Below are positions 52,250 to 60,853 of a stretch of 64,000 nucleotides of DNA, one piece after another. The notes under the pieces are model-generated. The model did no database searches. It saw nothing but the letters and a program-made list of their open reading frames with translations, and had not been told where the DNA came from. The stretch's first letter is position 1. Each line of letters begins with the position of its first letter. A program made the translations under genes and the position numbers. This DNA is from Magnetococcales bacterium WMHbinv6 (lineage in GTDB: Bacteria > Pseudomonadota > Magnetococcia > Magnetococcales > Magnetaquicoccaceae). The DNA lies in contig PDZV01000009.1 in assembly GCA_002753135.1 (NCBI GenBank), forward strand, positions 1-64,000, in the 5' to 3' direction.

Positions 52250-54914
52250 ACAGATGAAATATCTGCACGACTATCGCCCCCCCGACTTTTTGCTTGAAGG
52301 GGTGACGTTGACCTTTTTCCTCGATCCGCAGCAGACCGAGGTACAGAGTCGCCTGCAGCTGGTGCGCAATCCGCATGGCAGCGATAACGCCCCTTTGGCG
52401 CTGGATGGGCAGGATCTCACCCTGCTTTCGCTCCATTTGGACGGCAGCCCGTTATCTGCCCAACAGTACCAGCTCACGGCAGAGCAGTTGATTATTGCCG
52501 CGCCGCCTGACCGTTTTGTCTTGGAGATACGGACACGCATTCATCCCGACGCCAACACCGCCCTGGAGGGGCTCTATCGCTCCGGCAGCCTGTTGTGTAC
52601 CCAGTGCGAGGCGGAAGGATTCCGCAAGATCACCTATTATCTGGACCGCCCCGACGTACTGGCCCCCTTTACCACCACCCTGGTGGCCGACCGGCAAGCC
52701 TTTCCGGTTTTGCTGGCCAACGGCAACTGCATCGAACAGGGCAACTGGGATGAGAGCCGCCATTTTGCCACCTGGCTGGATCCGCATCGCAAACCCTGTT
52801 ATCTCTTTGCCCTGGTTGCCGGCACGCTCTATTGCCATCGGGATCAATTCATCACCCGCTCCGGGCGTCCGGTTGCCTTGGCCATTTACGTTGAATCGGC
52901 AGAAGCGCTGCTGCCGGCACCGGGGGGACAGACAAGCCACGCCATGCACGCTCTGAAAAAGGCCATGGCCTGGGATGAAGAGCAGTTTGGCCGCGAATAT
53001 GATTTGGATATTTACATGATCGTTGCCGTGCATGATTTCAATGCCGGAGCGATGGAAAACAAAGGGTTGAACCTGTTCAACGCCAAATATGTGCTGGCCG
53101 ATCAACAGTGTGCCACCGATCAGGATTTTCAGCAGATAGAGAGCATCATCGCCCACGAATATTTTCACAACTGGACCGGCAATCGGGTCACCTGCCGCGA
53201 TTGGTTCCAGTTGAGCCTGAAAGAGGGGTTGACCGTTTTTCGCGATCAACTTTTTTCTGCCGACACCCTCTCGCCAGCGGTACAGCGGGTCCAGGAGGCC
53301 CGCCTGATTCGCACCCGGCAGTTTGCCGAAGATGCAGGCCCTACCGCCCACCCGGTACAGCCGGATGCCTACCTGGAGATCAACAATTTTTACACCTCCA
53401 CGGTCTACGAAAAGGGAGCCGAGGTGGTACGCATGCTCCATACCCTGCTCGGAGCCGAACTGTTTCGCCGCGGGATGGATCTCTACTTTGCGCGGCATGA
53501 CGGCCAGGCGGTCACTGTCGAAGCGTTTATTCAGGCCATGGAGACGGTCTCCGGTCGGGATCTGCAACAGTTTCGCCTCTGGTATCGGCAGGCAGGCACC
53601 CCACTGTTACAGGTCAATCTGGAACATGACCGGCACAAGGAACGGCTGCTCTTGCAGGTCAGGCAGAGTTGTCCGGCCACCCCGGGGCAAGCGGTCAAAG
53701 AGCCGTTTCATATTCCCCTGAGTGTCGGATTGCTGGACAAGGAAGGTCACTCATTGCCTCTTCTCCTGGTTGATGATCCCGCCGACCGACAGCCCAGCAC
53801 TTCGCGGGTGCTGGAACTGCGGGAAGAGGAGGAACAGTTTGTCTTTACCGGCATCGCCCAACCCCCGGTCCCCTCGCTGTTGCGCCATTTTTCGGCACCG
53901 GTGGCCCTGCAGGTGGCGCTGGATACCGATCAGCTGGGCTTTTTGTGGGCCCACGATCCAGATACTTTCAACCGCTGGAATGCCGGGCAACGTCTTTCTG
54001 CGGAGGTGCTGCTGCGGCTGGCAACGGATGCACAGATTCCTTTTCCCTTCATTCTGGAACATTGCTACATCGACAATTTTGCCCGGGTGTTGCGCTCGGA
54101 AGATTTGCACCCGGCCAGTCAGGCGATGATTTTAACCCTGCCCAGTGAATCGGCTCTGGTCGAACAGATGGAAGAGTCCGACCCGACGGCGTTGCATCTG
54201 GCCCGGGAGTTTGTGCGTACCACCCTGGCCACCGAACTGCATGAGAGGTTTTTGCAGATCTATTACCAACAAAGCGAGGCGATCGCCCGATTACCCACTG
54301 ATCCCTACCACCCGGAGGTGGCTGGACGCCGGGCGTTGAAAAATCTCTGCCTGGACTATCTGGCCTCCCTGCAATGGGCAGAATTTCGGGATTTGACCTG
54401 GCGACAGTTTGATAAAGCCGCTAACATGACGGATCGTCTGGCGGCCTTGCGTTCGCTGCTCTTCTCTGCCGATCCAGAGAGTGAACCGGCTCTGCAGCAG
54501 TTTGCCGAACGGTGGCAACACAACCATCTGGTGATGGATAAATGGTTTGCCCTGCAGGCCTCCATTCCGGCGGAAGCAAGTTTGGCACGGGTGCAGCGTT
54601 TGACCCGACATCCGTTGTTCAGCTATAAAAATCCGAATCGCGTGCGGGCAGTTCTGGGCACCTTTTGCCATGACAACCCGTTCGCTTTTCACCAACCGGA
54701 TGGCGAGGGTTATCGTTGGCTGAGTGAACAAATATTGACCATCGATGGCCTCAATCCGCAAGTTGCTGCCCGACTGGTCGCCTCGTTCAGTCGCTGGCGT
54801 AAGCTGGAACCGGGACGGCGAGAAAAAATGCAGAAGGCGTTACAGCAGATTCAACAGGCCCCGCAACTCTCCCCTGATGTTTTTGAGATTGTACTCAAAA
54901 GCCTGAAGCATTAG
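52227..54914 (+). CDS. pepN: Aminopeptidase N (M1 family)
   Basis: 895 residues, full length for bacterial PepN. The exopeptidase motif is 'FNAGAMENKGLNLFN'. The zinc site is 'IIAHEYFHNWTGNRVTCRDW' (His310, Glu311, His314) with the downstream Glu in 'QLSLKEGLTVFRDQ'. The C-terminal helical domain is complete. It releases N-terminal residues from peptides in the cytoplasm. The ATG at 52227 has GGAG about nine bases upstream and overlaps rluB; an internal ATG at 52254 lacks a ribosome site. Confidence 0.97.
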   Translation: MAHVAKSEQMKYLHDYRPPDFLLEGVTLTFFLDPQQTEVQSRLQLVRNPHGSDNAPLALDGQDLTLLSLHLDGSPLSAQQYQLTAEQLIIAAPPDRFVLEIRTRIHPDANTALEGLYRSGSLLCTQCEAEGFRKITYYLDRPDVLAPFTTTLVADRQAFPVLLANGNCIEQGNWDESRHFATWLDPHRKPCYLFALVAGTLYCHRDQFITRSGRPVALAIYVESAEALLPAPGGQTSHAMHALKKAMAWDEEQFGREYDLDIYMIVAVHDFNAGAMENKGLNLFNAKYVLADQQCATDQDFQQIESIIAHEYFHNWTGNRVTCRDWFQLSLKEGLTVFRDQLFSADTLSPAVQRVQEARLIRTRQFAEDAGPTAHPVQPDAYLEINNFYTSTVYEKGAEVVRMLHTLLGAELFRRGMDLYFARHDGQAVTVEAFIQAMETVSGRDLQQFRLWYRQAGTPLLQVNLEHDRHKERLLLQVRQSCPATPGQAVKEPFHIPLSVGLLDKEGHSLPLLLVDDPADRQPSTSRVLELREEEEQFVFTGIAQPPVPSLLRHFSAPVALQVALDTDQLGFLWAHDPDTFNRWNAGQRLSAEVLLRLATDAQIPFPFILEHCYIDNFARVLRSEDLHPASQAMILTLPSESALVEQMEESDPTALHLAREFVRTTLATELHERFLQIYYQQSEAIARLPTDPYHPEVAGRRALKNLCLDYLASLQWAEFRDLTWRQFDKAANMTDRLAALRSLLFSADPESEPALQQFAERWQHNHLVMDKWFALQASIPAEASLARVQRLTRHPLFSYKNPNRVRAVLGTFCHDNPFAFHQPDGEGYRWLSEQILTIDGLNPQVAARLVASFSRWRKLEPGRREKMQKALQQIQQAPQLSPDVFEIVLKSLKH

Positions 54915-54967
54915 TATGGGGCGGTGCGTGTATTGCTTATCCGGATGACAAGGAGTGTACAAAGGCC

Positions 54968-55726
54968 ATGATCAAGCCCTGGCGGAGTGTGTTGCTGGTG
55001 GGAATGTTGCTCTCTTGGTGGCTGGGACCGCTGGCGCAGGCGGCTGCCGAGGGGCCACCGCTTGATCCGGTCAAACTGTTGGCGCAGATTGACCGCAAGC
55101 TGCGCCCGGAATCCTTTGAACTGTTTTCCCAACTGACCACACAGTCGGCCAATGGTCGGGTCAGCACCTTCTCCTTGTACGGTGTCGGCGAAGGAAACAA
55201 AAAAGCAGCCGTGTTGATCCTGGCCCCGGACACTCTGCTCGGTCGCGCCGTGTTGCGGCTCGAGGATGAGAGTTGGATGCACATACCCGGCGAACTGGAT
55301 CTGCGCACGGTCACTCTGAACCAAACCCTGACCTCTGGCCTGTTCAACAATGCCGACCTGCTGTTGACCGATTTCAGCGCCGATTACAAAGCCACCCTGG
55401 CCAATGAACGGGCCGACGAACTGGTCCTGGAACTGACCCCCAAATCCAACCGCCTCCCCTACTCCCGGCAGGTGATGCGCGTCGACCGCAAACGGTTGCT
55501 GCCCACCAGCTTGAGCCAATTTATCGGCGGGACCCTGGCCAAAACGATCACCTTCGAGCAGTACAGCGACAGCATCGGTTTTGCCCGTCCCACCCTCCTC
55601 AAGGCCACCTCCGGGGATAACAAATCCACCGCCACCTGGCAATTGACCTCGCTCAAAGCCCGCACCTTCCCCCCGGAAGCCTTCTCCAAAGCCTTTTTGC
55701 CCAAGGTGGGAAGTTTGTTTAAATAG
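54968..55726 (+). CDS. LolA-like outer-membrane lipoprotein-sorting family protein
   Basis: 252 residues. A signal peptide ('VLLVGMLLSWWLGPLAQAAA') precedes a fold like the 'outer membrane lipoprotein-sorting protein' family (LolA superfamily): 'GEGNKKAAVLILAPDTLLGR', 'AVLRLEDESWMHIPGELDLR', 'DLLLTDFSADYKATLANE' and 'YSRQVMRVDRKRLLPTSLSQ'. In other genomes such proteins accompany RND-type exporters and are thought to ferry lipids or lipoproteins. Here it sits alone 53 bases after pepN. It is distinct from lolA at 45159. Confidence 0.85.
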   Translation: MIKPWRSVLLVGMLLSWWLGPLAQAAAEGPPLDPVKLLAQIDRKLRPESFELFSQLTTQSANGRVSTFSLYGVGEGNKKAAVLILAPDTLLGRAVLRLEDESWMHIPGELDLRTVTLNQTLTSGLFNNADLLLTDFSADYKATLANERADELVLELTPKSNRLPYSRQVMRVDRKRLLPTSLSQFIGGTLAKTITFEQYSDSIGFARPTLLKATSGDNKSTATWQLTSLKARTFPPEAFSKAFLPKVGSLFK

Positions 55727-55771
55727 TTTTCCTGACGAAAAGAAAGCAGGATTGCGGACACTCCGATCAGC

Positions 55772-56020
55772 ATGTCTGAAATATGTAGATTTTTCGGGAT
55801 CGTTGTGTTCATGTATTACCAGGAACACAATCCACCTCATATCCATGTACGGTATAATGAACATGTCGCGGTCATGGATATTCACTCTTTCAATATGTTA
55901 GCTGGCAACTTACCGGCCAGGGTAAAAGGTTTGGTGGTAGAATGGATGCAATTACACCAGCAGGAATTGATGGCAATGTGGCAAAGCAAACGGTTTCACA
56001 AGGTGCAACCGCTTGTGTAA
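55772..56020 (+). CDS. DUF4160 protein
   Basis: 82 residues of the DUF4160 family: 'MSEICRFFGIVVFMYYQEHN' followed by 'PPHIHVRYNEHVAVMDIHSF' and 'VKGLVVEWMQLHQQELMAMW'. The His-rich 'NPPHIHV' stretch is the family signature. Family genes commonly pair with DUF2442 genes and are often described as toxin-antitoxin-like, without proven activity. Its end overlaps the start of the following DUF2442 gene by 79 bases in another frame. Confidence 0.88.
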   Translation: MSEICRFFGIVVFMYYQEHNPPHIHVRYNEHVAVMDIHSFNMLAGNLPARVKGLVVEWMQLHQQELMAMWQSKRFHKVQPLV

Positions 56021-56292
56021 ACAGCTTTTTGCAACCGATCACGCTGCAAAGCGTCCGCTATCTGGACGGCTATCGACTGTTTGTCACTTTTGCAGGAGGA
56101 GAATCGGGCATCGTTGATCTGAGCGCCTTGGTGCAGTCGGAAGCAACAGCCAACCCACTGCAAAACCTCACTGAATTTCGCAATCTGTTCCTGGATTCCT
56201 GGCCTACCGTCGCCTGGCCATGCGGCTTTGCTCTGGCACCGGAATATCTCTATTGGCTGGCAACCGGCAAGAAGGTGGAATGGTTGCAATAG
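55942..56292 (+). CDS. DUF2442 protein
   Basis: 116 residues from the ATG at 55942, which has GGTGG about five bases upstream. The conserved DUF2442 part begins only at 'ITLQSVRYLDGYRLFVTFAG' and runs through 'WPTVAWPCGFALAPEYLYWL'. The N-terminal ~28 residues overlap the DUF4160 gene and do not look conserved, so a later start (GTG at 55978 or TTG at 56032) is possible. It resembles small two-domain beta proteins with a helix-turn-helix-like relative. It is probably co-expressed with its DUF4160 partner. Confidence 0.82.
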   Translation: MDAITPAGIDGNVAKQTVSQGATACVNSFLQPITLQSVRYLDGYRLFVTFAGGESGIVDLSALVQSEATANPLQNLTEFRNLFLDSWPTVAWPCGFALAPEYLYWLATGKKVEWLQ

Positions 56293-56314
56293 GGATTGTT
56301 CGCGATAACCGCCG

Positions 56315-56342
56315 TTGACTTTACGGAAAATTGGCTTATGCT
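56315..56342 (+). promoter_or_regulatory. Sigma-70-like promoter for infA
   Basis: TTGACT (56315-56320), a 16-base spacer and TATGCT (56337-56342). It would give a leader of about 75 bases before the infA GTG start. It begins just after the DUF2442 stop. Confidence 0.45.
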
Positions 56343-56423
56343 GCTCCTTTTTCCTGTCTGGATGGGGGGGATGCAGACAGGAAGCAGCCGTTCTGGCTGC
56401 ATTCTTGTTTGGAGGATTGGCTT

Positions 56424-56642
56424 GTGAGTAAAGAAGATGTTATCGAGATGGAAGGGACCGTGCTGGAAAACCTGCCCAACGCCATGTTCCAGGTGGAGCT
56501 GGAAAACAAGCACAAATTGCTGTGCCATATTTCAGGTCGGATGCGCAAGCACTATATCCGAATCCTGCCGGGTGACAAGGTAACCGTGCAACTGACTCCC
56601 TATGACCTTACCAAAGGACGCATCTCCTATCGCCACAAATAA
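56424..56642 (+). CDS. infA: Translation initiation factor IF-1
   Basis: 72 residues, the usual length: '[20 protein letters not shown]', '[20 protein letters not shown]' and '[20 protein letters not shown]'. It is an OB-fold protein that blocks the ribosomal A site during initiation. The start is the GTG at 56424 with GGAGG eight bases upstream; the in-frame extension to 56331 is non-coding. The 3' end overlaps parE by 41 bases. Confidence 0.97.
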   Translation: MSKEDVIEMEGTVLENLPNAMFQVELENKHKLLCHISGRMRKHYIRILPGDKVTVQLTPYDLTKGRISYRHK

Positions 56643-58563
56643 GGCCGACTCACCCTACAACGCTTCCCATATCGAAGTTCTGGAAGGGTTGGAAGGGGTG
56701 CGCCGTCGCCCTGGCATGTATATCGGCGGCACCGATGAACGTGCCTTGCATCACCTGGTGGCCGAACTGCTGGATAACGCCATGGATGAGGTGGTCGCCG
56801 GTTACGCTGACCGCATTACTTTGGTTGTTTCAGCAGACGGTGCCGTCTCGGTGCGTGATAACGGACGGGGCATACCTGTCGACCCTCTGGCCCGCTATCC
56901 GGGCCGCTCTGCTTTGGAAGTGATTTTTACCACCCTGCATGCCGGGGGCAAGTTTCACGATAAATCCTATGCCACTTCCGGCGGTTTGAACGGTGTCGGC
57001 TCCTCGGTGGTCAACGCCTTGTCGTTGTGGACCGAAGTGCTGGTCGAACGCGACGGCCACAAATGGCGGCAAACTTTTTCCCGTGGCAAAACCGCCTCAT
57101 CCCTGGAACAGCTGGAGGTCTCCCGCCGCCACGGCACCCAGGTGACCTTTTTGCCCGACCCGGACATTTTTCCGATCACCGCCTTTCAGGTGGAGCGGTT
57201 GGCGGAAATGTGCCGGGCCAAGGCCTATCTCAATCGCGGGGTGGTGATTCGCCTGAAGATCGAACAGACGGGCGAAGAGTTGGCCTTTCATTTTCCCAAT
57301 GGTCTGGAAGATTATCTGCGCAATACCGTGCCGACCAGCGAGCGGGTCATTCCGGCCTTGTTTGCCGGTTCGGTGGTCGAACAGGGTGAAGAGTACCTGC
57401 GCATGGAGTGGGCCATGGCCTGGACCAGCGGCGAAGAGTATCGGGCCCTGACCTATTGCAACACCATTCCCACCACCCAGGGTGGCGTTCATGAAAGCGG
57501 CCTGCGCACTGCCCTGGTGCGGGCCATGCGCGAATATGCCGAGGCCCGTCATCTGCTGCCCAAAGGGGTGGTGCTGGTCAGTGAGGATGTGTTGGACGGT
57601 TTGCAGGCGGTGTTGTCGTTGTTTATCGCCAACCCGCAATTTTCCGGTCAAACCAAAGAAAAACTCAGCAACACCGGCATCGGGCGTCGGGTGGAAGGAA
57701 TCCTCAAGGATCATCTGGATCATTGGCTGCACGGCCACCCGGAACAGGCCAACACTTTGTTCACCTCCATGCTGGAACGGGCACAACAGCGGATCAATCG
57801 CAAAAAAGCGGTCGCCCCGGTCAACCGCAAAACGGCGACCAGCCGTCTCACCCTGCCTGGCAAACTGACCGATTGTGCGGTTTCCGATCCGCGCAATGCC
57901 GAACTGTTCATCGTCGAGGGGGATTCGGCAGGCGGTTCGGCCAAACAGGCACGCAACCGCCATAATCAGGCCATTTTGCCGTTGCGCGGCAAAATTTTAA
58001 ACGTCGAACAGGCCAACCTGGAAAAGTTTGAGAAAAATACCGAAATTCAAAATCTGGTCACCGCCATCGGCACCGGCTGCGGCAGCCAGTTTGATCTGCG
58101 CAAGCTGCGTTACGGCAGGGTGATCATCATGACCGACGCCGATGTCGACGGTGCCCACATTGCCGGACTGCTGCTGACTTTTTTTTACCGTTTCATGCCT
58201 GAACTGATCCGCCATCACCATCTCTATCTGGCGCAACCGCCGCTCTATCGGCTGACCTGCGGCAGCGACAGCTATTATGCCCTGGACGATGCGGAAAAAG
58301 AGCGCACCATCGCCCGCATTCGCCAAAAAAAGAGTCAGGCAAAAATCGACATTTCCCGCTTTAAAGGGTTGGGCGAGATGGACCCGCCGCAACTGCGCGA
58401 CACAACCATGGATCCGGCCAGCCGCCGCCTGTTGCGGGTGGTGGTGGACGATGTCCGGCAAACCGATGACTCCTTTGACCGTCTGATGGGTAAACAGGCG
58501 GCCATGCGGTATGCGTTTATTCAGGAAAAGGCTCCTTTTGCCCAGCAACATTTGGATATTTGA
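56602..58563 (+). CDS. parE: DNA topoisomerase IV subunit B
   Basis: 653 residues. The GHKL ATPase site reads '[20 protein letters not shown]', '[13 protein letters not shown]', '[12 protein letters not shown]' and '[15 protein letters not shown]'. The TOPRIM part has '[20 protein letters not shown]', '[17 protein letters not shown]' and '[20 protein letters not shown]'. Size and lack of the long GyrB insert favour ParE. No parC is in the window. The only in-frame start is the ATG at 56602, inside the last 13 codons of infA and without a Shine-Dalgarno, so it is probably translationally coupled. Confidence 0.94.
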   Translation: MTLPKDASPIATNKADSPYNASHIEVLEGLEGVRRRPGMYIGGTDERALHHLVAELLDNAMDEVVAGYADRITLVVSADGAVSVRDNGRGIPVDPLARYPGRSALEVIFTTLHAGGKFHDKSYATSGGLNGVGSSVVNALSLWTEVLVERDGHKWRQTFSRGKTASSLEQLEVSRRHGTQVTFLPDPDIFPITAFQVERLAEMCRAKAYLNRGVVIRLKIEQTGEELAFHFPNGLEDYLRNTVPTSERVIPALFAGSVVEQGEEYLRMEWAMAWTSGEEYRALTYCNTIPTTQGGVHESGLRTALVRAMREYAEARHLLPKGVVLVSEDVLDGLQAVLSLFIANPQFSGQTKEKLSNTGIGRRVEGILKDHLDHWLHGHPEQANTLFTSMLERAQQRINRKKAVAPVNRKTATSRLTLPGKLTDCAVSDPRNAELFIVEGDSAGGSAKQARNRHNQAILPLRGKILNVEQANLEKFEKNTEIQNLVTAIGTGCGSQFDLRKLRYGRVIIMTDADVDGAHIAGLLLTFFYRFMPELIRHHHLYLAQPPLYRLTCGSDSYYALDDAEKERTIARIRQKKSQAKIDISRFKGLGEMDPPQLRDTTMDPASRRLLRVVVDDVRQTDDSFDRLMGKQAAMRYAFIQEKAPFAQQHLDI

Positions 58564-58565
58564 TC

Positions 58566-59867
58566 ATGCAACGATCCTGGTGGCCTGTTGGCAAGGGAAT
58601 CCGCTTGCTGGCCTTGCTCCTGCTCTGCCAGACGGCACAGGCGAACGAAGAACCCTTTCTGCATGCCGTCCACACTGCTCTGGAACGCAATCCACAAATT
58701 ATCGCTGCCCAGGCCAATCTGGCGGCGGCCCGTGAGCGGTTGCCACAAAGCCGTGCCGCGTTATTGCCGACCGTGGCGGCCAACCTGACCCCAAGCCGCC
58801 AAGTCAACCGTTGGGATAAGGGCGATACCACACAGCAGACCGTCATCGCCGGTTTGTCCCTGTCGCAGATTCTTTACAATCGACCTGCGCTGATCGCCTA
58901 CGAACAAACTGCTCCCTGGATCGCCGCCTACGCCGACGATCTGGATGGCATGGTGCAAACCATTTTTTTCAAGGTGGTGCAGGCTGCGGTCAACGGTCTG
59001 CAGGCCCGGGAGATAGTGCAACTGGCAGAAAACAATTTTGCCCTGATGCAGCGTCACCTGAAAGATACCGAATCCCGTTACCGGGTGGGCGAAATCACCC
59101 GCACCAGCGTCAGCCAGGCAGAGGCCCGGCGGGCTACGGCCCTATCGGATCTGACCCGGGCCAAAAACGATCTGGCGGTGGCCAAAGCCGGTTATTTTGA
59201 AGTGGTTGGCATGCCGATGCCAGACAATCTGGCCTTGCCGACCTTGCCTCGCTCCCCCGATGAAGGGAGGTTGGAGAGTTGGCTGGCACAGTTGGAACAA
59301 CGGCCCGATCTGCGCGCCGCCAGCAAACGGCTGAATATCGCTGAACTGAGCGTGCAACAAGAGGATGCGGGACATTGGCCGACCCTCTCTTTGACCTCTT
59401 CTGTCAACCATACCTGGCAGCGCAGCAGCATCGACCAGATGGAAGGGTATACCCTGGGCATGAAGATGGAACTGCCGCTCTTCAGTGGTGGCATGACCCT
59501 CTCCCGCACAGCAGAAGCGCAGGCCAAACGGGATGCCCAACAAGCAGAGGTGGATCGGCTACGACGCCAGGCCTATCGGGAGATCGAAAAAGCCAAACTG
59601 GATCTGAGCAGCACGCAGGCGCTGGCTCTCTCCCTGCAGAGCAGCGTCGAGGCCTCACGCCTGGCGCGGGATGGGGTGGAACGGGAGTATCGCGTCGGTA
59701 CCCGCCCGGCCCTGGATCTGCTGGATGCAGAACATGAACTCTTCTCCTACCTGACCGATCAGGCCAAAAACCGCTATGCCCTGCAGTTGGCCCGTTTTCA
59801 AATGCTGTTGGCCGTCGGTCGACTGACACTGGAAGAGCTTGTCATCCCTGCCGCTTCAGGTCCATAA
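58566..59867 (+). CDS. TolC-family outer-membrane efflux protein
   Basis: 433 residues. A signal peptide ('GIRLLALLLLCQTAQANEEP') precedes two outer-membrane-efflux repeats of long helices and strands: 'VHTALERNPQIIAAQANLAA', 'LTRAKNDLAVAKAGYFEVVG', 'RPDLRAASKRLNIAELSVQQ' and 'RDGVEREYRVGTRPALDLLD'. It forms a trimeric channel used by type I secretion or RND efflux. No adaptor or inner-membrane pump is adjacent. The ATG at 58566 lies three bases after the parE stop. Confidence 0.93.
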   Translation: MQRSWWPVGKGIRLLALLLLCQTAQANEEPFLHAVHTALERNPQIIAAQANLAAARERLPQSRAALLPTVAANLTPSRQVNRWDKGDTTQQTVIAGLSLSQILYNRPALIAYEQTAPWIAAYADDLDGMVQTIFFKVVQAAVNGLQAREIVQLAENNFALMQRHLKDTESRYRVGEITRTSVSQAEARRATALSDLTRAKNDLAVAKAGYFEVVGMPMPDNLALPTLPRSPDEGRLESWLAQLEQRPDLRAASKRLNIAELSVQQEDAGHWPTLSLTSSVNHTWQRSSIDQMEGYTLGMKMELPLFSGGMTLSRTAEAQAKRDAQQAEVDRLRRQAYREIEKAKLDLSSTQALALSLQSSVEASRLARDGVEREYRVGTRPALDLLDAEHELFSYLTDQAKNRYALQLARFQMLLAVGRLTLEELVIPAASGP

Positions 59868-59962
59868 TGAAGGCCAGGAAAGAAACAAACGGGGAACTGC
59901 CCCCCTTATTCTGTGTCGAACGGTAAGTTTTTTTATTTGTCATCAACAAGGGAGTGTATGCA

Positions 59963-60199
59963 ATGCGTGAGCGGGTGCAGAAGGTGTTGGACGAGATCCG
60001 GCCATATTTACAACGGGATGGTGGCGATGTGGAACTGGTCGATGTCACCTCCGAAAATGTGGTGCAGGTTCGCCTGCGTGGTGCGTGCGGTACTTGTCCC
60101 GGTGCCACCATGACCCTGAAAAATGGCATTGAACGGACGATGAAACAACAGATTCCGGAAATTCGCTCTGTGGAAAACGTCCCCTATTTTACCATGTAA
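59963..60199 (+). CDS. NifU C-terminal-domain Fe-S scaffold/carrier protein
   Basis: 78 residues of the NifU-like domain: 'VLDEIRPYLQRDGGDVELVD' and the cluster-binding CxxC in 'RGACGTCPGATMTLKNGIER'. Stand-alone proteins of this type hold a [4Fe-4S] cluster between two subunits and hand it to target enzymes. The ATG at 59963 has GGGAG eight bases upstream. ampD follows seven bases later. RimO and the RNA methyltransferase at the window end are Fe-S enzymes that could be clients, but that is only inference. Confidence 0.93.
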   Translation: MRERVQKVLDEIRPYLQRDGGDVELVDVTSENVVQVRLRGACGTCPGATMTLKNGIERTMKQQIPEIRSVENVPYFTM

Positions 60200-60205
60200 C
60201 ACGGC

Positions 60206-60799
60206 ATGGCTTTGCTCTCTTATCGTTTCTTGCCATCGCCCTATTTTGATCAACGACCGGCTGGCATGCCCATCGATCTGTTGGTGGTGCATGCCATCAG
60301 TCTGCCCCCGGGCTGCTTTGGCGGCAGCGAAATTGATGAACTGTTTCTTGGGCAATTGTCACAACGGGACTGGGGGCCGATCAAGCCCCCTTTTTATGAA
60401 GATGTGGCGCAGTTGCGGGTGTCGGCCCATTTTTTCATCGATCGCCATGGCCGCCTGACGCAATATGTCCCCATTGCCGGACGCGCCTGGCATGCCGGGG
60501 TCAGCGAATGGCAGGGACGGACGCGCTGCAACGATTTTTCCCTTGGCGTCGAACTGGAAGGGGATGCCTATACCACCTTCGAGCCGATCCAGTATCAGCG
60601 GCTGGCAACCCTGATCCGCACCTTGGACAAAGGGTTGCAACAACGAAGATGGGGTGCCATTCCGCGGACACACATCACCGGACACGAACAGATTGCCCCG
60701 GGTCGCAAATGGGATCCGGGTCCCTTTTTTGAGTGGGAACAGTTGTGGCAATTGAGCAAACGGGCCCGCGCCGCCCGCTGGCCGTTGGTGTGGATGTGA
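60206..60799 (+). CDS. ampD: 1,6-anhydro-N-acetylmuramyl-L-alanine amidase AmpD
   Basis: 197 residues of amidase_2 type. The zinc site uses His in 'IDLLVVHAISLPPG' and later 'GHEQIAPGRKWDPGPFFEW'. 'VSAHFFIDRHGRLTQYVPIA', 'RAWHAGVSEWQGR' and 'CNDFSLGVELEGD' match cytosolic AmpD. It removes the peptide from anhydro-muropeptides during cell-wall recycling and so lowers the inducers of ampC. mpl, the next recycling step, lies 54 bases downstream. Confidence 0.95.
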   Translation: MALLSYRFLPSPYFDQRPAGMPIDLLVVHAISLPPGCFGGSEIDELFLGQLSQRDWGPIKPPFYEDVAQLRVSAHFFIDRHGRLTQYVPIAGRAWHAGVSEWQGRTRCNDFSLGVELEGDAYTTFEPIQYQRLATLIRTLDKGLQQRRWGAIPRTHITGHEQIAPGRKWDPGPFFEWEQLWQLSKRARAARWPLVWM

Positions 60800-60853
60800 C
60801 CGAAAAGCGTATTATTCTCTGAGTGTCTCGTCTCTTTTGCGACAGGGTGGATC

